A stretch of 64,000 nucleotides of DNA from an uncultured Bacteroidota bacterium (GTDB lineage: Bacteria > Bacteroidota > Bacteroidia > 2-12-FULL-35-15). Position 1 is the stretch's first letter, and each line of letters starts with the position of its first letter. The notes beneath the pieces were generated by a model. It had not been told where the DNA came from. It saw only the letters and a list, made by a program, of their open reading frames with translations, and did no database searches. Position numbers and translations under genes: made by a program. The stretch spans positions 1 to 64,000 of the forward strand of contig CAINDA010000037.1 in NCBI GenBank assembly GCA_903847205.1, written 5' to 3'. Positions 25,802 through 34,258 of this stretch are shown piece by piece.

Positions 25802-27013
25802 TTAAACGGCAGTAACTTTTTCATTCATCTGATCTATTACTTCATTGCCGTAGTTATCCAAATAGATGCCTGTTACTGAATTTCCGAAGCTGTGACCAAG
25901 GGATTCAGCGATTAAATCTTTTGAATACCCTGAAAATCTAGCGATGTTAGCCCAACTATAACGTGCTACATAGGTAGTTAAAGGGATTTGAAGCTCCAAA
26001 GGTTTTAACTTACCAAGCCGTTTTAGAAATTTATTGCAGGTTTTAAGTTTTAAATGGATTGCCTTTATTTCTTGGGCTTTAATAACACCATCAATATTAA
26101 AATGAGAAATCAAATATTCACTACCTTCCTTTCTATAGATATTTATGATTCTCTCTGCCTCCGGCGTCACTTTAATACTATAGATTTTACCCGTCTTTCT
26201 GCGCTTATAAACAACTCTCCCATTCTGAATGCTGTTATGCTTCAAAAGGGCTAAATCAATGAAGGAAATGCCTATTAAATTGAATATTAAAAAGAATATA
26301 TTCCTGCTGTGCCATTCTTCCGTTCCTTCAATTAATGAAAGGTTTTTAAGCTTCTCCAAATCACTTCCGGTTATCGCCCTGCTCACAGTCTTCACAGATT
26401 TAATTTTATAGTTATTGAACGGATATTTGTTTTTATCCAACAACTCCTTTTTAATAGCCTTATTAAGCAGAGCTCTTATTTCACGCATATAAACAGCAAC
26501 ACTGTTCCGGCTTAATCCTTCTTTTACTAATAGAACATCAAAATCAGAAATTACGGTATAAGTTATTTTATCTAAAGCGATATTCTTACCTGTAAATTTA
26601 ATAAGGCGGTTAACAGCAGCCTCGTAGGATTGGGCGTTTCCATATCTTTCTTGATCTCTCAGAAGCTTAATTTCATTGGTAGCAAAGTCATAGAAGGTAA
26701 TAACAGCCACTTTATTTTCATTCAACAGTGCCTTCTTTAAGTCTAATACATTTAGCTCTCCAAGCTGTGCAGTGATTTCTAATTGCTTCTTTTCTAAATC
26801 ATACAGCTTTTGTTTTAGATGGAGATTCAGATTTATAGAATTGGGGTGATTTTTTGTTACTTTACCTTTAGCAGCGTCCCATTCTTTATCAAACAATTTA
26901 AGCCCGGATTCAATTGAAGTGCTTTTTGTATTTGAAGTCAATCTAAAGATAATAGGGTATCTCCCATCAGAGTAGGGACGCCGGTTATCCATAGTTAATT
27001 TTAATGTTGCCAT
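25802..27013 (-). CDS. Tyrosine recombinase, integrase of element 1
   Basis: A 403-residue integrase starting at MATLKLTMDNRR (ATG 27011-27013); an upstream Met adds 14 unlikely residues. It has an N-terminal arm-binding domain of the Bacteroidota type (RPYSDGRYPIIFRLTSN), a SAM-like core-binding domain (about 115-210) and a catalytic domain with VYKRRKTGK, the ARYSWANIAR box, LGHSFGNSVTGIYLDNY and the nucleophilic tyrosine in YLDNY. It lies at the right end of element 1, 158 bp from the 101-bp repeat, and should catalyse integration and excision at tRNA-Lys. Confidence 0.93.
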   Translation of the reverse strand: MATLKLTMDNRRPYSDGRYPIIFRLTSNTKSTSIESGLKLFDKEWDAAKGKVTKNHPNSINLNLHLKQKLYDLEKKQLEITAQLGELNVLDLKKALLNENKVAVITFYDFATNEIKLLRDQERYGNAQSYEAAVNRLIKFTGKNIALDKITYTVISDFDVLLVKEGLSRNSVAVYMREIRALLNKAIKKELLDKNKYPFNNYKIKSVKTVSRAITGSDLEKLKNLSLIEGTEEWHSRNIFFLIFNLIGISFIDLALLKHNSIQNGRVVYKRRKTGKIYSIKVTPEAERIINIYRKEGSEYLISHFNIDGVIKAQEIKAIHLKLKTCNKFLKRLGKLKPLELQIPLTTYVARYSWANIARFSGYSKDLIAESLGHSFGNSVTGIYLDNYGNEVIDQMNEKVTAV

Positions 27014-27038
27014 ATTTTGAGATTTATGGCTAAAACTT

Positions 27039-27058
27039 GTGCATGTAATTTGCAAGTT
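27039..27058 (+). repeat. Right arm-type repeat of element 1
   Basis: GTGCATGTAATTTGCAAGTT, 18 of 20 identical to 13375-13394. With the preceding ACTTG it also forms an interrupted palindrome (ACTTG...CAAGT). It sits directly upstream of the integrase start, where integrase binding could repress its own gene (inference). Confidence 0.5.
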
Positions 27059-27170
27059 GGATGGGAAATCTAACTTTTTGAAGAAGTAGAAAAATTATAC
27101 AAATATTTCTAGAAAAGGATAGCTAAAAATATAAAATCATGTAGAACGCTGTTATATCAGCCTTTTCTAA

Positions 27171-27271
27171 ATATATTTTATTTTCTGCCTGCAATTGATA
27201 AATTTATATATTTTTGCAGCATAAAACGATTTCGTAGCTCAGCTGGTAGAGCAATTGACTCTTAATCAATG
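27171..27271 (+). repeat. Right attachment site of element 1: 101-bp direct repeat, copy B
   Basis: Exact copy of 13218-13318. Here it leads into the complete tRNA-Lys, so element 1 appears to have supplied the upstream region and 5' half of that tRNA. Confidence 0.9.
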
Positions 27272-27303
27272 GGTCGAGAGTTCGATCCTCTCCGAAATCA
27301 CCA
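27228..27303 (+). tRNA. tRNA-Lys(CTT), complete
   Basis: 76 nt with encoded CCA. Acceptor GATTTCG pairs with CGAAATC, D arm GCTC/GAGC, anticodon stem ATTGA/TCAAT with loop CTCTTAA (anticodon CTT, reads AAG), and T arm GAGAG/CTCTC with TTCGATC. All stems pair. It reads lysine codons in translation. It is the only complete copy of this tRNA in the window and lies exactly at the junction of the two elements. Confidence 0.97.
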
Positions 27304-27311
27304 GTAAAATC

Positions 27312-27347
27312 AAACGCTTTAGACTTTTAAGAGTTTAAAGCGTTTTT
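27312..27347 (+). terminator. Terminator of tRNA-Lys, supplied by element 2
   Basis: AAACGCTTTA pairs with TAAAGCGTTT, followed by T residues, 9 bp after the tRNA. It lies inside element 2, unlike the terminator at 35727-35758, which follows the truncated copy. Confidence 0.75.
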
Positions 27348-27369
27348 AATTTGCACAAAATTTGCACAA
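27348..27369 (+). repeat. Left 22-bp repeat of element 2
   Basis: Two tandem TTTGCACAA units, identical over 22 bp to 35534-35555. Location near both ends, the right copy beside the integrase start, fits arm-type integrase sites. Confidence 0.6.
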
Positions 27370-27469
27370 TAACTACCCTCTAAACATCAAAAGCACAATT
27401 AAGCGTAAAAGCTGATATAGACTTGGGGGCTGGTCTATTGCTGAGGTGAAAGTAAGAAGATATTTATTG

Positions 27470-28546
27470 CTATTCCAAATCCGTATTAATATTATTATCT
27501 AAAATAGCCATTAATTCAGAGGTAAGAACATAACCAGTGAGTAACTGGTCGGAATCTTCGGCATTTATCCAGTCGGTTTGTTTTGGACTGTGTATCCATT
27601 CATCGTATTGAGTTGTAATAAGTGCTTTTCCGCCCTTTATTTTTGGTTTCGCTGGTAAGTCGAACCCGAACCTATCAAAAATCCTACGGCCTTTCATTGC
27701 CCATATAATGTTATCAATGGCGGAAACATAGATAACGGGAGCAACTTTTTTTTCAGGCTTCTTTATCATATCCGGTGCAGTAAATATTTTACTAAAATAC
27801 TTTATGATTTCTATTAAGCATTTTTCAGGATCGTTTACCTCCCGAATATCCTGCCCTGATTTATTTGTAATGCCATATCCCCAGTATTTGCACCACTCTT
27901 GCATAAGTAGGTTGGCGGTTGCTTTGTCCGGAGTTATTATATGAAAATGCGGATTATACGTCTTTTTTACTGGATTGAAATTGCACTCTAAAGATTTTAC
28001 CCCGGCTAATTTTATGCTTTTGCCTTTTGTATGCCATTTACGAAACTTGTCTATGATTTTTCTAAATGCAATAAACATATCAATAATCCTTTTTTTTAAT
28101 TGATTTGCAGGAACGGCTTTAAGTGTTAAGGTTACGAAATGAGGGGCTTTCCATTTCTGAATTGCCGGTAAATAATTATTTATTATTTCCGCTTTTCTTA
28201 TACCGCAGCATACCGGGCAAAATCGGTTCTTACAATATTTGCCATATACCCGCCCCCCCGAACTATATATGCGGTTTTGACAATGCCATGTATTCCAATA
28301 TGCTTGTATTCGTTCTTGCTCCCCCTTCTTAATAGCAACATCAATTAAGCACAATATTAATTTTTGAGTTATGGTTTTCTTTTTCGACCTGTTTCTCATT
28401 GCCCTGCTATTGCTCAATTCCGTACCTGATCCTTTAACTGTTATTGGCGGTTTGTCTTTGAGTTTTGTTATTGGGGCTGTGCCACTTTGTGCTAATGTAT
28501 TGAATTGCCCTCCCGCAAAGGGAGAAACATTTTTCACATTTTCCAC
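27470..28546 (-). CDS. Rolling-circle replication initiator (HUH Rep)
   Basis: A 358-residue protein of the Rep_1 type. It has a cysteine cluster CKNRFCPVCCGIR (C105, C110, C113), motif 1 HFVTLTLK (about 136-143), the HUH metal motif YNPHFHII (H200, H202) and a catalytic tyrosine motif EIIKYFSKIF (Y250). These enzymes nick a double-strand origin and start rolling-circle replication. The start is GTG 28544-28546, one base after the HTH gene stop. It indicates that element 2 can replicate as a circle after excision, or has plasmid ancestry. Confidence 0.88.
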   Translation of the reverse strand: MENVKNVSPFAGGQFNTLAQSGTAPITKLKDKPPITVKGSGTELSNSRAMRNRSKKKTITQKLILCLIDVAIKKGEQERIQAYWNTWHCQNRIYSSGGRVYGKYCKNRFCPVCCGIRKAEIINNYLPAIQKWKAPHFVTLTLKAVPANQLKKRIIDMFIAFRKIIDKFRKWHTKGKSIKLAGVKSLECNFNPVKKTYNPHFHIITPDKATANLLMQEWCKYWGYGITNKSGQDIREVNDPEKCLIEIIKYFSKIFTAPDMIKKPEKKVAPVIYVSAIDNIIWAMKGRRIFDRFGFDLPAKPKIKGGKALITTQYDEWIHSPKQTDWINAEDSDQLLTGYVLTSELMAILDNNINTDLE

Positions 28547-28547
28547 G

Positions 28548-28877
28548 CTAAGAACTTTTCTTTTTTAAATAAGTATTAGCTTCACTATTAATTTCGGCAA
28601 TAGTTTTTTTACGCCCGGTTTTTACCCAGTCCATAAGTTCCTGTTTTGAGAAATACAAACGCTTTCCTTTTTTGGAAAAAGGAATATCGTTACGGCTCAC
28701 ATAACCATAAAGAGTTGGTACAGAAAGTTTGATTAATAATCCCACCTCCTGAATGGTAAGAAGTTGGTCGGTTTCGGGTTGATTGTTTCGGTTACTTAAT
28801 AACCTTTCGATATTATCTAACTTAGTAGATAATTCACTTACTGCATGGGGCAGGTTTTCAAATGTAATTTCAGTCAT
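28548..28877 (-). CDS. Excisionase-like HTH_17 DNA-binding protein
   Basis: A 109-residue protein. After a short helical start it has a MerR/excisionase-type helix-turn-helix: LLTIQEVGLLIKLSVPTLYG, then IPFSKKGKRLYFSKQELMDW. It is encoded immediately upstream of the Rep gene in the same direction. Such proteins bend att DNA to favour excision or act as regulators of the Rep gene. Confidence 0.88.
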   Translation of the reverse strand: MTEITFENLPHAVSELSTKLDNIERLLSNRNNQPETDQLLTIQEVGLLIKLSVPTLYGYVSRNDIPFSKKGKRLYFSKQELMDWVKTGRKKTIAEINSEANTYLKKKSS

Positions 28878-28969
28878 TGCGCTTTTCTATATTGATTATA
28901 GCGCAATGTTACTATCAACAAATACCTTCAACCGGTTGCAACCGGTTGAGAATATTTGTTTAATATGCT

Positions 28970-30277
28970 TTAATTACATTTTTTTATGAAGGAATCAATT
29001 TTTTTTATGGTGTCCGAATCTGCTATATAGGACTTAATATTTTCTAAATATTTTTTTGAATATTTATGTTGGTAGATTTCCTTTCCGTCTTCCACTATTC
29101 TTTTGTAATGGTCTGAATAAAGCTTTTTCCCGGCATTTTCTTGTTGGTGCTTTTCTGCAAAAGTATCTTGGTTTCCAATAGTTATTTTTTCATTTTTAAA
29201 ATAGTACAATAAGGCAATTTCTCTTAATGACAATTTATCAGTTTCAGTTTTAATTAGCTGAGGTGATAATTCTTTCATTACAGGAGAAATCTCATCAATA
29301 AATTTTTTTTCATCCTTAAACCATTCCTTTAATATATTTCTGTATCGTTGTTCCTCATTAGGCGAACTGTTATAATAGCCTTGTTTTAATTTCATTTTAC
29401 GGCTATTAATAATCAACTCCATTTTAATTTTTAGAGGGTCTGTTAATTGTCCTTTTTCGTAAAGTATTAACCCATTAAGTCCTGTTAAGAGGTCGTTTGT
29501 TAAACTAATCAACGCTTCAGTCAAACTACTTTTGGTGTGCATCTTTGCTTTAGCTATTCCCGAATACATATTTACTTCGGGCTTCCCATTCAGTATTGGT
29601 AACTGTTTTTCAAAATGTTGTTTTATGTTACTGAAATAACTTATTTCAAATGGAAATATTTTTAACCACTTTTCATAAGTTCCTATAAGTACATTAAAAT
29701 CGGTGGTAGCTTTTTTATTTGGTTTAAAATAAAGGTTTATATACTCCATTAGCTTATCCTTTTTATTTGGAGGAACATCTTCACATCCCTTTAATAAATT
29801 AGTAGTGTAGTCAAAATAATCACTTAAAAAGAGGGCTTCTCCACATCCTTTTGGCATTTGCCCAAAACTGCAAATTATATTTTCCATGTAATCCGTTATG
29901 ATTTTATACCAATTATCACTTTCAAAATTGTTTTTGATATGTTGACTGGTATAAATAATTTTATGTGCAACCATAACAGGAACTTCAGTAAAAGAAGCCC
30001 TATCAAATTGCTTTATATTTAAAAGATTTACATGGTAAGTACAACAAAACGGAAAACCTTTTTTGTCTTTTGTGCCTTCAAACTTTTCTGTTAAACGGTT
30101 AATTAATTCTTTTAAATTATTTTGACAGTTTTCACATTTATTAAAATCATGTTCGCCTTCAGTTGGCCTTATTTCAAATGGTAATTCAAAAACACTACCG
30201 GAAACTTCAAACATTTGAGTATTACAAAAATTGATAGTTTTAACGCTATCCGCAAAAAATGTGGTATGCCTTTTCAT
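28970..30277 (-). CDS. Unknown 435-residue cargo protein
   Basis: Follows the restriction-modification gene by 11 bp and so is probably in the same operon. It has possible metal-binding cysteines near the start (NKCENCQNNL and FPFCCTYH), a helical middle and an end with LSLREIALLYYFKNEKIT and ENAGKKLYSDHYKRI, a pattern I have seen in other Bacteroidota mobile-element proteins but cannot name. It could be a specificity or defence accessory of the RM enzyme, or an independent defence gene. Confidence 0.62.
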   Translation of the reverse strand: MKRHTTFFADSVKTINFCNTQMFEVSGSVFELPFEIRPTEGEHDFNKCENCQNNLKELINRLTEKFEGTKDKKGFPFCCTYHVNLLNIKQFDRASFTEVPVMVAHKIIYTSQHIKNNFESDNWYKIITDYMENIICSFGQMPKGCGEALFLSDYFDYTTNLLKGCEDVPPNKKDKLMEYINLYFKPNKKATTDFNVLIGTYEKWLKIFPFEISYFSNIKQHFEKQLPILNGKPEVNMYSGIAKAKMHTKSSLTEALISLTNDLLTGLNGLILYEKGQLTDPLKIKMELIINSRKMKLKQGYYNSSPNEEQRYRNILKEWFKDEKKFIDEISPVMKELSPQLIKTETDKLSLREIALLYYFKNEKITIGNQDTFAEKHQQENAGKKLYSDHYKRIVEDGKEIYQHKYSKKYLENIKSYIADSDTIKKIDSFIKKCN

Positions 30278-30288
30278 TGATATTAATG

Positions 30289-33200
30289 TTATTTGGTGGA
30301 AGCCATTTCACTAATTATTTTCATGGTTTCCACGCTTACGGTGCAAACTTTTTTCAGCAGATCAATAACCTGGTCTTTGTAGTTTGCAAATTTGTATGTA
30401 TTGAATTTCTCTGCAATAGTGGGGTCTGAGGGCTTTTTTTCTTTGTATTGGTCAAGTACCCATTCTAAAGCAGAACGGTTGCCCAGTTTGTAATTCCACG
30501 CCTCAGCGGGTACACCTGAAAGTGTTGACACCTCATCTAAAGTGATTATTCCTGTTTCTTTATCGGCTTTTAGTTTGCATTTTGGATTTTCAATATCTTT
30601 TGCGGTCGTTTCTTTTAGTGCAAAAGGTTTAACAGTTTCATAGTTGAGGTGCAAATCCATTAAGGTTTTGCCCCAGTCGCTCCACTTTTTAAAATCTGCA
30701 TAAAATGGTATCCGTGGAAACTCTCGTTTTAAATTCAATTCGTATTTTTTACAATATGCTGGATTGTGCAATACTGCATATACATAATAAAATATTGTCT
30801 CTTTGCTTATTCCTTTTTTGCCATATTGCTTTACAAACTGATTAAACCCCCAGTCAGTAATATTTTCAATACGATTGCCTTTTTCATCATATTGGTAAAA
30901 TGAAAAGGAAAATGCCGGTGCTGGCATAAAAATGTTTAAATCTGAAATCGTATTAGAGGCAAGTAAACATAAAGGAATCCGTTCACTATTAGAAATTGAA
31001 ATCGTATAATTTTCTGCATTAACATTAGGATAAAAAACCGGAAATGATCCCTTCATATCTATTGGTATATATCCAAAGTATAGGAGTTTTTTAGAAAAAG
31101 GACGATATAATGTTTTTCTAATATCTTCTTTCGAGTATTCCGCAATTTTACCTTTACGAAGTTTATCTCTTTTAATCATTTTACTCCATTTGATAAAATT
31201 TCTCTCACCGAGAAACTTATCTAATACGGGATTTGATTCTTCTTTTATATCAATGTAACCTTTATCTTTTTTATACTTCTCCCATCTTTTTACCTCACTA
31301 TTGTATTCGTCAATAAAGTATTTTATTTTATTTTCAAGTGAAACAGCAGACAAATCATATACCCACTCATCTCTATTTGTCGATAAGCCATTTGAATATT
31401 CATTAATAATTGATTTTGATTTAGTTCCTTTTACTACCAAAGGAATTAATGTTTCAAAATCATTGTCACTAAGTTCTAACCATTGATTTTTTTTATCGGG
31501 AATTACTCTTTCAAATTCAATATTTTCAAATTGAGTAGTTGCAAGAAATTCTAATTTTTCACTTGACTTACTTGTTGGAGCTTTAGAGTATCTAATATCA
31601 CAAGGCAATTTTGATATGCCTTTCTTAATCATAAAAGCTATACATACCCCAACCTTAATCCCGAAAACATTTTCTTCTTTATCAGTTCTAAAGTCACCCG
31701 CTAAATCAATTATATAGCAGTTTGAAAACTCATTTGAAATAGATTTTCTAAATCCATCGAACCCGTCAGCTTTCACAAAAGAATTATTTGTGACGAAGGC
31801 AATAATTCCATCTTTGTCAATTCTATCCATTGCCCATCTATAAAAACGAGCGTATGGGTCGTAAACTTTTGTTTTCTGTGCAGTGCTATCTTTAACAAAT
31901 GTGTCTTTTATCCGCTTGTCAATTTCTGGATATTCACGATTTTTGTTATTATCGTTTTCATTTGCTTGGTTTGCATTATATGGAGGATTACCAATAACAA
32001 CGGAAATTTTCTTGGTATTCTGTTTATAAATCCTTTTAGAATTTTCCTCTGAAATGGTTTCAAACATATTCATTTGTTTGCCCCTGAATGCAAAACCCAT
32101 ATTATCTAATGTATCTACAAAGCAAAGGTTTTCAAACTCCGAATATTTTCCCATTTTTTGCGTGTAGGTAAATTCAATGTTTAAGTTTGAAATATAGTAA
32201 GGTAATATTGCTACTTCGTTGGCGTGTATTTCGTTTTTGTATTTGTATTCCAGTTTTTCTTTGCGGAGGTAATCAATTATATCGCAGATAAATGTTCCTG
32301 TTCCGGTTGCGGGGTCTAATATTTCAACTCCTTTATCTTCCAAAAATTTACCGAAATGTTTATTCAAAAGGTAATCGGTACTTTCAATCATAAATTTCAC
32401 AATCTCATTAGGAGTGTAAACAATACCTAAGCGGTCGGCGGATTTAGGATTGTAACTTTTGTAAAATGCTTCATAAATCACTTTTAAAAATTTCTGTTTT
32501 TCGTGGTGGTCGGCAATACCCGCAGCAGCAGCATTAATTGCCTGTGAATAATGTTGTAATGTTGAAAGAGCGGTTCGTTTTACAGTGCCGGTAAAAAAGG
32601 TATTGATAACACCCTCTAATTGATGGGCAATATTGTTTTCACGGTGAAATTGTGTTTCGTCAAATATCGTGTTAAAAATATCTTCGGTAAGAATGTGTTG
32701 TATTATCATTTCCCGAACGTCCGCTTTTGTTACTTCGGGATTAATGCTGTCGTGGCAGAGTTTTAAAAATTTATCTCTTTCTTTTACGAACTTTTTATTC
32801 TCTTTTTCCTGCACGTCCAGCATATCCCGCAGTGTATCTGTAACTTTAGGAATATCCTGTTTAAACAACTCAATTGCTTTGCGAAAGTTTTTTACTTCGG
32901 GGCGTTCAAAATTTATAAAGCTGTGTATTATGTGATCGAGAGCTTCGGCATCACTCATTTTTATTCGCCGCACCTCAGCACCGTTTTGAAACAAAACGGC
33001 TGTTTGGCTGTCCTCAAAAATGATGTTATCAGATGGGTATCCCTTATCAAATTTCTTTTTTATCTCGTCATCTATAATGTCGGCTTCGTCTTTGCTTTCC
33101 CAGTAGCCCCAATCCTGACGAAGTGAATCTTTAAGCGTGCCGTCCGGTGTTACGTTTTTTCCTTTGGGGGTTTTAATTGTTACTTCGGGAACAAGCATTA

Positions 33201-33333
33201 AGCCTTTTTGCTTTGCATATTCATTAAGCAAATGATAAAAGGCATTGCGAATAGCTGTTTCTTTTTTAGTACCTCCGAAATGAATAATTTTTTCAACTTC
33301 GGATTGGTATTGTTTTATAGCGTGGATGCTCAT
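30289..33333 (-). CDS. Single-chain restriction-modification enzyme (type IIG/ISP-like)
   Basis: A 1014-residue protein. The N-terminus has a PD-(D/E)xK nuclease pattern: TPDGT (D64) and WESKDE (E79, K81). A helical connector follows. The N6-adenine methyltransferase domain has motif I LDPATGTGTF (340-346 core) and motif IV NPPY (449-452). The C-terminal 450 residues should recognise target DNA. One polypeptide thus cuts unmodified DNA and methylates host sites. I see no helicase motor, so a type IIG-like enzyme fits better than full-length type ISP. The gene is 20 bp downstream of the Abi gene. Confidence 0.87.
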   Translation of the reverse strand: MSIHAIKQYQSEVEKIIHFGGTKKETAIRNAFYHLLNEYAKQKGLMLVPEVTIKTPKGKNVTPDGTLKDSLRQDWGYWESKDEADIIDDEIKKKFDKGYPSDNIIFEDSQTAVLFQNGAEVRRIKMSDAEALDHIIHSFINFERPEVKNFRKAIELFKQDIPKVTDTLRDMLDVQEKENKKFVKERDKFLKLCHDSINPEVTKADVREMIIQHILTEDIFNTIFDETQFHRENNIAHQLEGVINTFFTGTVKRTALSTLQHYSQAINAAAAGIADHHEKQKFLKVIYEAFYKSYNPKSADRLGIVYTPNEIVKFMIESTDYLLNKHFGKFLEDKGVEILDPATGTGTFICDIIDYLRKEKLEYKYKNEIHANEVAILPYYISNLNIEFTYTQKMGKYSEFENLCFVDTLDNMGFAFRGKQMNMFETISEENSKRIYKQNTKKISVVIGNPPYNANQANENDNNKNREYPEIDKRIKDTFVKDSTAQKTKVYDPYARFYRWAMDRIDKDGIIAFVTNNSFVKADGFDGFRKSISNEFSNCYIIDLAGDFRTDKEENVFGIKVGVCIAFMIKKGISKLPCDIRYSKAPTSKSSEKLEFLATTQFENIEFERVIPDKKNQWLELSDNDFETLIPLVVKGTKSKSIINEYSNGLSTNRDEWVYDLSAVSLENKIKYFIDEYNSEVKRWEKYKKDKGYIDIKEESNPVLDKFLGERNFIKWSKMIKRDKLRKGKIAEYSKEDIRKTLYRPFSKKLLYFGYIPIDMKGSFPVFYPNVNAENYTISISNSERIPLCLLASNTISDLNIFMPAPAFSFSFYQYDEKGNRIENITDWGFNQFVKQYGKKGISKETIFYYVYAVLHNPAYCKKYELNLKREFPRIPFYADFKKWSDWGKTLMDLHLNYETVKPFALKETTAKDIENPKCKLKADKETGIITLDEVSTLSGVPAEAWNYKLGNRSALEWVLDQYKEKKPSDPTIAEKFNTYKFANYKDQVIDLLKKVCTVSVETMKIISEMASTK

Positions 33334-33353
33334 AGTTAATGAATAAAATTATT

Positions 33354-34037
33354 TTACAAAGCATCTATTTTATTACATACCGTGTTTATATGATCTAAAC
33401 CGTAAAGTAATGCCGCTTCATTTATACCCATCCATTGAAATAATTGTAGAGTTAAAGCATAATGCTGTCTCACATAGGTAGTATCTTTAGTTGGATGTCC
33501 AATTAAAAAACAAATGGGTTCATGGTGAGCTATGCGATTTCTTATTTTATTTAATTGAGCCAATTGATTAAAAACAAATGTTTGATTGTACTGCATTGCA
33601 GGAGTGCTTGTTGGTTTAGCCGGAAAAATTTGTAATAAAGTTTTGCCTGTTGCTGTAAACTGGTGTTGTGCAAAAATGTACCGCCAAAAACCAAACCCCA
33701 ATTCGGCGACCAATTTATTATGAGTATATTGGTGATTAAGGCTTCTACAAGCATCATTAATACTTGTAGCAGTTAATCTACACTGATTATTATCAAAAAT
33801 ACCATGTGGAAGTGCTGCGTTTCTTAACCAATCATTTCCCAATGAATTAAGGCAATGCTCATTTATGGAATTGCGCAAGGTAATTTCAAAGCAACTAATT
33901 ACAGTAAATAATTCCTGTGAAAGATGCAGATTAAGACGATATAATGTCATAGCCTTTTTGCTATTCCCTCCACAAGCAGTTAAATAACGGCTCATTCGTT
34001 GGGCTGACATTATATTTTCAAACTCTTGATACCTCAT
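33354..34037 (-). CDS. Abi-like abortive infection protein (HEPN)
   Basis: A 227-residue all-helical protein of the Abi_2/AbiD-F type. It contains the family start (RMSRYLTACGGNSKKAMTLY, then FTVISCFEITLRNSINEH) and the HEPN ribonuclease motif RNRIAH in LNKIRNRIAHHEP. Family members cause abortive infection or act as HEPN toxins when phage infects. It precedes the RM gene by 20 bp, making a two-layer defence cassette. Confidence 0.85.
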   Translation of the reverse strand: MRYQEFENIMSAQRMSRYLTACGGNSKKAMTLYRLNLHLSQELFTVISCFEITLRNSINEHCLNSLGNDWLRNAALPHGIFDNNQCRLTATSINDACRSLNHQYTHNKLVAELGFGFWRYIFAQHQFTATGKTLLQIFPAKPTSTPAMQYNQTFVFNQLAQLNKIRNRIAHHEPICFLIGHPTKDTTYVRQHYALTLQLFQWMGINEAALLYGLDHINTVCNKIDAL

Positions 34038-34258
34038 TATTTGTTATTTATTGAATATTTAATTAAAAATTATTATTAAATATTTGCATAGGCGCAATCC
34101 AATACGTATATTTGTGTCATCTTATTCCCGATAGTCCCTGAAGCAATTCAAACTATCGGGTTTCGTTTTTTATAAGCATTTCTGTTTCTTTTATTGGGTA
34201 GATGTGCTTAAGAGACACATCAACTGTTTTACAAAGCTAACTTATTTTAGCCGGCTGT

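Larger units (their letters stand above)
13303..27271. mobile_element. Integrative element 1 at tRNA-Lys (about 14 kb)
   Basis: Bounded by the 101-bp repeats at 13218-13318 and 27171-27271, whose shared core with the third copy is TGACTCTTAATCAATG in the anticodon arm. It has a tyrosine integrase at its right end (25802-27013), matching 20-bp repeats near both ends (13375-13394 and 27039-27058), RadC, several small genes, a seven-gene J-domain/AAA/LPW-repeat operon, an XRE regulator, a family A polymerase-like gene and a later IS4 insertion. No conjugation genes are seen. It differs from usual tRNA-borne elements in carrying the tRNA 5' half and promoter rather than the 3' half. Confidence 0.82.
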
